Positions 8,523 to 12,215 of a stretch of DNA of 12,215 nt are shown one piece after another; the first letter of the stretch is position 1, and every line of letters begins with the position of its first letter. The notes below the pieces were generated by a model. That model worked only from the letters and a program-made list of their open reading frames with translations. It made no database searches and had not been told where the DNA came from. Source of the DNA: Melioribacteraceae bacterium (GTDB lineage: Bacteria; Bacteroidota; Ignavibacteria; Ignavibacteriales; Melioribacteraceae); NCBI GenBank assembly GCA_026987055.1, contig JALSNL010000241.1:1-12215 (forward strand). Reading direction: 5' to 3'. The position numbers and the translations under genes are program-made.

Positions 8523-8538
8523 TGTGATATATATCACG
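8523..8538. promoter_or_regulatory. Crp/Fnr-family-like palindromic operator
   Basis: GTGATATATATCAC (8524-8537) is a perfect 14-base palindrome, giving TGTGA-N6-TCACG over 8523-8538. This is close to the TGTGA-N6-TCACA consensus of Crp-type regulators and related to Fnr boxes. It sits in the divergent gap between the DUF4159 and lipoprotein genes, about 110 bp before the lipoprotein ATG and about 160 bp before the DUF4159 ATG, so it could serve either or both. The AT-rich setting makes short A/T palindromes common by chance, but the GTGA/TCAC ends are less so. Confidence 0.45.
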
Positions 8539-8646
8539 TTTTAAACAATTGTATTAGAAAGAAGTTTGATTAATATTTAATAAAAATCGAACAAAATCGA
8601 TAATACAAATAATGAATAAATCAAAAACAAAATAAAAGATATTACA

Positions 8647-10053
8647 ATGAAAAAAAAATACTTATTATTAGCATTTATTTCTTTCCTTTCTCTTTTAATA
8701 ATTAGTTGTGAAACCAAAAGTAGTAGTACAACAAATCCCGAAGGTAGTGATACAACCAAGGTTGCAACTATAACAGGGCAAGTAGTAGATGGTAAAGACG
8801 GTAAAGCATTAGCCGGAGCAATTATAAAAATAACCGATGGAGATATTGTTAAAGGTACTACAAGCGGTACAGATGGAAAGTTTTCTTATAATTTTGAAAC
8901 AAATGAAGATAAAGATTTATCTATAATTGTGTTTAAAGCCGGATATTTTCAAGATACCACAAGAATATTTGCAATAGTCAATTCGGAAACCGAAGTTCCA
9001 ATATTCCAGTTACAAAGAGATGAAAGTTCCAATGCAGGAGATTTTTCCGGAAGAGGAGCTTCAATTTATCTTTTTTCGCAGTCTCAAGAATTTATTGGAG
9101 TTAAAGAAAGCGGCTCTAATGAAAGTGCATTAATTGTTTTTGAAATTAGAGATTCCAGTGGAGTTGTTATTGGAGAAAATAATCCTGTTGATGTAAGTTT
9201 TAGATTTGGTGCAACACCGGGTGGAGGTGAATATCTTTATCCATCTTCAGCCAGAAGTAATGCACTGGGCAAGGTATCGGTTTCACTAAATACAGGAACA
9301 ATAGCAGGTGTTTCACAAATAATAGCCGAAGCTGTTGTTGATGGTAAACCAATAACTTCTAAACCAATTAATATAACAATTCATGGTGGATTCCCGGATG
9401 CAAACCACTTTAGTATTGGCTCGGATCAATTTAATTATCCATATTATGGTATTCTGGTTGGTAAGGGAAAAATTAGTGTTTTAGTCGGAGATAAATATTC
9501 CAATCCGGTTAGAGAAGGCACAGCAGTATATTTTAAATCCGATGCCGGAGTAATTGAAGGATCGGCACTAACTAATAAACTAGGTGTTGCTTCGGTTTTA
9601 TTATTTTCCGGTGATCCGCTACCCAATGATCCGGTTTATGGTCCGGGTTTCTTTTTTATTCATGCAACTACAATAAATGAAGATGAAGAACATATAACGG
9701 CTAAAACCAGACTTTTGTTCTCCGGTTCTCCGGTTGTAACATTATCGCCAAGAACTTTTACAATAGAAAATGGTGGTTCCCAAGCGTTTACTTATAGTGT
9801 AAAAGATATAAATGGAAATCCACTGGCTCCGGGTAGTTCATATACTATTGTTGTTAAAACAGGTGGAGATGCTGTAGCTAATGGTGACGTAAATGTAAAA
9901 ATGCCGGATGTTCAAAGTGGTCATACTGATTTTTCATTTTCTGTTGTGGATGCAAAAGCTGTTGAAGTAAATCCCAGTGATATAACAGTAACGTTAATAG
10001 TCGGGGGACCAAATGGAACGGCTACACTTACTGCATCCGGAATAACACATTAG
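8647..10053 (+). CDS. Lipoprotein with carboxypeptidase-regulatory-like and invasin (Big_1)-like domains
   Basis: A predicted envelope lipoprotein of unknown partner, 468 residues. The signal peptide MKKKYLLLAFISFLSLLIIS ends in a lipobox with Cys21, followed by a Ser/Thr-rich linker (22-38). Residues 40-123 (ATITGQVVDGKDGKALAGAII... TDGKFSY) look like a carboxypeptidase-regulatory-like beta-sandwich, as in many Bacteroidota surface proteins. Then come Ig-like units: about 137-246, about 263-360 (DKYSNPVREGTAVYFKSDAG, then TNKLGVASVLLFSGD, the Big_1 pattern), and a less clear one at about 362-465 (DINGNPLAPGSSY). No enzyme motif, no type IX C-terminal sorting domain and no membrane anchor beyond the lipid are visible. 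A structural, adhesive or sugar-binding surface role is inference. It is a single-gene unit: divergent upstream, with an intrinsic terminator downstream. The start is set by the signal peptide; no Shine-Dalgarno is seen. Confidence 0.85.
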   Translation: MKKKYLLLAFISFLSLLIISCETKSSSTTNPEGSDTTKVATITGQVVDGKDGKALAGAIIKITDGDIVKGTTSGTDGKFSYNFETNEDKDLSIIVFKAGYFQDTTRIFAIVNSETEVPIFQLQRDESSNAGDFSGRGASIYLFSQSQEFIGVKESGSNESALIVFEIRDSSGVVIGENNPVDVSFRFGATPGGGEYLYPSSARSNALGKVSVSLNTGTIAGVSQIIAEAVVDGKPITSKPINITIHGGFPDANHFSIGSDQFNYPYYGILVGKGKISVLVGDKYSNPVREGTAVYFKSDAGVIEGSALTNKLGVASVLLFSGDPLPNDPVYGPGFFFIHATTINEDEEHITAKTRLLFSGSPVVTLSPRTFTIENGGSQAFTYSVKDINGNPLAPGSSYTIVVKTGGDAVANGDVNVKMPDVQSGHTDFSFSVVDAKAVEVNPSDITVTLIVGGPNGTATLTASGITH

Positions 10054-10087
10054 TATAAAATAATAATAAATATTCACAAATAGTTAT

Positions 10088-10115
10088 AAAGTCCGGTTTA
10101 TACCGGACTTTTTTT
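10088..10115 (+). terminator. Intrinsic terminator after the lipoprotein gene
   Basis: AAAGTCCGGT (10088-10097) and ACCGGACTTT (10102-10111) form a perfect 10-bp stem with loop TTAT, followed by T to 10115. It lies 34 bp after the stop and separates the lipoprotein from aspS, so aspS needs its own promoter in 10116-10213. Confidence 0.93.
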
Positions 10116-10213
10116 GTTTATAACCCTACTTTTATTGAATAAACCTTGTATATTACTTATCTTACCACGCTAAAATTAAATATTAATTAAAATACTAGAG
10201 ATAGGTTTATTAA

Positions 10214-12001
10214 ATGGATTTTAAGGCAAGAACATATACATGCAATGATTTAACTGAAAAGAATATTGATGAAATAGTTACATTAAACGGTTGGGTTGAT
10301 AATAGAAGAGACCTTGGTGGTGTTATATTTATTGATTTAAGAGATAGATATGGTATAACACAAGTAGTATTTGAACCAACATACAACAAAAGTACTCACG
10401 AAATTGCCAAACAATTAAGAAGTGAATTTGTAATTTCCATAGTTGGTAAAGTAAGAAGAAGACCGGAAGGAACAGATAATTCCTTACTTCCTACCGGAAA
10501 TGTGGATGTTATGGTTGATGAACTGATTATTCTAAATCAAGCGGAAACACCTCCGTTTCAAATTAAGGATGATATAGATATTTCGGAAGAACTAAGATTA
10601 AAGTATAGATACTTGGATTTACGAAGAACGAGAATGCAAAATAATCTTAAGCTAAGACATAAATTTTATCATATTGTTCGAAATTTTTTCGACTCAAAAA
10701 ATTTTTTGGAAATAGAAACTCCGGTACTTATGAAAAGTACACCGGAAGGTGCAAGAGATTTTTTAGTTCCAAGTAGATTACACAAAGGTAGTTTTTATGC
10801 ATTACCACAATCTCCCCAAACATATAAACAATTATTAATGGTTGCCGGTTATGATAGATATTTTCAAATTACCAAATGTTTTAGAGATGAAGATCTAAGA
10901 GCGGATAGACAACCGGAATTTACTCAAATTGATGTGGAAATGTCTTTCATTCACGAAGAAGATATTTTCGGCATAGTTGAAGACTTAATGGTGAAATTAT
11001 TTAAAGAATTGAAAAATTATGATTTACCAACTCCAATTAAACGTTTGACTTACAAAGAAGCTTTGGAAAAATACGGTAGTGATAAACCGGATTTACGTTT
11101 TGATATGGAAATGAAAACATTAAATCATGTTTTTGAACATTCGGAATTCCGGGTTTTTAAGGATGCACTAAAAAACGGCGGAATTATTACTTCATTGGTT
11201 GCTCCAGGGTGTGGAGATTATACAAGAAACCAATTGGATGTTTTAACTGATTTTACAAAAAAATTAGGTGCTGCCGGACTTATTTGGATGAGAGTTAAAT
11301 CTACACAACAAGATGGAAATGTGGAACTGGAAGCTCCAATTGCCAAATTTTTATCTGATGAAGAAAAAAATAATATTGTTTCAACATTAAATGCAAAACA
11401 AGGGGATTTGGTTTTAATAATTTCAGGACCAAGGCATAAAGCTTTGGAACAAATGGGAGCTTTAAGATTGGAAATGGCAAGAAGATTGAAATTGTTAGAG
11501 AATAATAAAGAAATTAATCTGTTGTGGATAACAAAATTCCCATTGCTGGAGTGGGATGATGAAACACAAAGATATTACGCAATGCACCATCCTTTTACTT
11601 CACCGGAAGTTGAAGATATAGATTTACTTGAAAAAGAACCGGCTAAAGTCCATGCAAGAGCTTACGATTTGGTAATGAATGGAAATGAAATTGCCGGCGG
11701 TAGTATCAGAATTCATGACTCTAAATTGCAATCAAAAATGTTTAACGCATTGGGAATTACAAAAGAAGAAGCTGAAGAAAAATTCGGCTTTTTAATGAAT
11801 GCTTTTAAGTATGGTGCTCCGCCTCACGGAGGAATAGCTTTCGGGTTGGATAGAATGATTATGCTTTTTGCAGAAGAATCATCAATAAGAGATGTAATTG
11901 CATTCCCTAAAACAACAAGTGGGCTTTCACTTATGGATCAATCTCCATCTAAAGTTAGTGAAGAACAATTACGTGAATTACATATAAAAGTTAGGAAGTA
12001 A
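10214..12001 (+). CDS. aspS: Aspartyl-tRNA synthetase (bacterial type)
   Basis: Class II aminoacyl-tRNA synthetase that charges tRNA-Asp in the cytoplasm. At 595 residues it has full bacterial length (E. coli 590). The N-terminal OB-fold anticodon-binding domain (about 1-110) contains GWVDNRRDLGGVIFIDLRDR. Class II motif 1 lies around FLEIETPVL (164-172). The aspartate-recognition stretch is QSPQTYKQLLM (199-209). Motif 2 runs from YFQITKCFRDED (ATP-binding Arg224) to EFTQID. The bacterial-specific GAD insertion is about 285-420. GSIRIHD (496-502) and motif 3 GGIAFGLDR (539-547, Arg547) complete the active site. Leu34, in RRDLGG, is at the position where non-discriminating AspRS such as that of Pseudomonas has His, which leans towards a discriminating enzyme (inference). 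A loose purine-rich GAGATAGG lies 10-17 bases before the ATG. Confidence 0.98.
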   Translation: MDFKARTYTCNDLTEKNIDEIVTLNGWVDNRRDLGGVIFIDLRDRYGITQVVFEPTYNKSTHEIAKQLRSEFVISIVGKVRRRPEGTDNSLLPTGNVDVMVDELIILNQAETPPFQIKDDIDISEELRLKYRYLDLRRTRMQNNLKLRHKFYHIVRNFFDSKNFLEIETPVLMKSTPEGARDFLVPSRLHKGSFYALPQSPQTYKQLLMVAGYDRYFQITKCFRDEDLRADRQPEFTQIDVEMSFIHEEDIFGIVEDLMVKLFKELKNYDLPTPIKRLTYKEALEKYGSDKPDLRFDMEMKTLNHVFEHSEFRVFKDALKNGGIITSLVAPGCGDYTRNQLDVLTDFTKKLGAAGLIWMRVKSTQQDGNVELEAPIAKFLSDEEKNNIVSTLNAKQGDLVLIISGPRHKALEQMGALRLEMARRLKLLENNKEINLLWITKFPLLEWDDETQRYYAMHHPFTSPEVEDIDLLEKEPAKVHARAYDLVMNGNEIAGGSIRIHDSKLQSKMFNALGITKEEAEEKFGFLMNAFKYGAPPHGGIAFGLDRMIMLFAEESSIRDVIAFPKTTSGLSLMDQSPSKVSEEQLRELHIKVRK

Positions 12002-12034
12002 AACTACTATCCCCAAAAAAATCCATTTAGGTTA

Positions 12035-12107
12035 CAGGGAGGATTGCACTTCCGTCGGTATTTTGGCAAGCTTGGATTTTTGAGAAACTCGGGATGACAC
12101 AGCGAGA
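12035..12107. repeat. GC-richer probable interspersed-repeat segment after aspS
   Basis: This block is about 49% G+C (36 of 73 by hand count) against about one third elsewhere. On the reverse strand it contains TGTCATCCCGAG, a phrase resembling short interspersed repeats I know from several bacterial genomes. Whether it recurs in this genome cannot be seen from one window. Confidence 0.4.
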
Positions 12108-12115
12108 TGTAGAGA

Positions 12116-12205
12116 AAAACTTGAACTACTCTGTAGTTCTGTTGTGGTTTCTTCTTTACTATGGGTTACACCCATAGTTACTAAAACTTGAACTACTTCG
12201 TAGTT
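12116..12205. repeat. Pair of 23-nt direct repeats, each containing a hairpin
   Basis: AAAACTTGAACTACT occurs identically at 12116-12130 and 12183-12197. With the following eight bases the copies (12116-12138 and 12183-12205) differ at only two adjacent positions, CT against TC, which lie in the hairpin loop. Each copy folds: GAACTAC-TCT-GTAGTTC (12123-12139) and AACTAC-TTC-GTAGTT (12191-12205). Copy two is followed by T to 12209, so it may also end aspS transcription, though its stem is short. The copies are offset by 67 bp. Confidence 0.8.
12158..12178. repeat. Perfect inverted repeat between the direct repeats
   Basis: ACTATGGGT (12158-12166) and ACCCATAGT (12170-12178) form a perfect 9-bp stem with loop TAC. 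It lies between the two direct-repeat hairpins, making a row of three hairpins within about 85 bp. It has no T tract and is not a classic terminator. Confidence 0.8.
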
Positions 12206-12215
12206 TTTTGTTCCC

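Larger units (their letters stand above)
12032..12215 (-). other. Open frame across the repeat region, cut by right edge; coding status doubtful
   Basis: On the minus strand a frame is open from the right edge to a TAA at 12034-12032, about 60 codons. Its only internal ATG is at 12175, giving 47 residues beginning MGVTHSKEETTTELQSSSSF and ending IPTEVQSSL. There is no Shine-Dalgarno and the composition is Ser/Thr/Lys-rich without a recognisable domain. It spans the GC-richer block and both hairpin types, so it is more likely a frame that happens to stay open in an interspersed repeat than a real gene. A longer gene ending here from beyond the window cannot be excluded. Confidence 0.25.

Noticed and set aside
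8577..8759. Minus-strand 60-residue hydrophobic open frame overlapping the lipoprotein start
   Set aside because: It is antisense to the lipoprotein signal peptide, and A/T-rich leader DNA readily yields hydrophobic frames; no ribosome-binding site or homology is apparent.

Overview
The window is AT-rich (about one third G+C by eye) and carries five complete protein genes and one partial one. Translation starts mostly lack a Shine-Dalgarno motif, there is a DUF4159/DUF4175-type gene pair, and there is a lipoprotein with a carboxypeptidase-regulatory-like plus Ig-like layout. Together these suggest the Bacteroidota/Chlorobiota/Ignavibacteriota group, with Ignavibacteria my best guess. This is an inference from gene content and style; there is no rRNA in the window to settle it.

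Layout. 1-1093 (minus): a pyrimidine-nucleoside (thymidine) phosphorylase whose 3' end runs off the left edge. It is divergent from 1240-2484 (plus), peptidase T, which ends in a strong intrinsic terminator at 2498-2529. Only 19 bp later starts 2549-4240 (plus), an AMP-forming long-chain acyl-CoA synthetase. It converges, across a 65-bp gap, on a two-gene minus-strand unit: a secreted DUF4159 protein (7711-8361) followed by a very large membrane-anchored DUF4175-type coiled-coil protein (4306-7677). A 285-bp AT-rich divergent gap, holding a perfect Crp/Fnr-like palindrome, separates this pair from a plus-strand lipoprotein gene (8647-10053). That gene has a textbook terminator at 10088-10115. 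aspS (10214-12001) follows.

The last 214 bases after aspS are unlike the rest. A GC-richer block (about 49% by hand count) is followed by two near-identical 23-nt direct repeats, each forming a hairpin, with a third perfect hairpin between them. A minus-strand frame stays open across all of it to the right edge. This looks like an interspersed repeat unit rather than a normal gene.

How the genes relate: phosphorylase, peptidase T, acyl-CoA synthetase and AspRS are ordinary salvage, catabolic and translation genes with no obvious common pathway. The part with least-understood biology is the cell-envelope section from about 4300 to 10050: the DUF4159/DUF4175 pair and the neighbouring lipoprotein. 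I see no CRISPR array, tRNA, rRNA, transposase, toxin-antitoxin pair or recognisable defence system.
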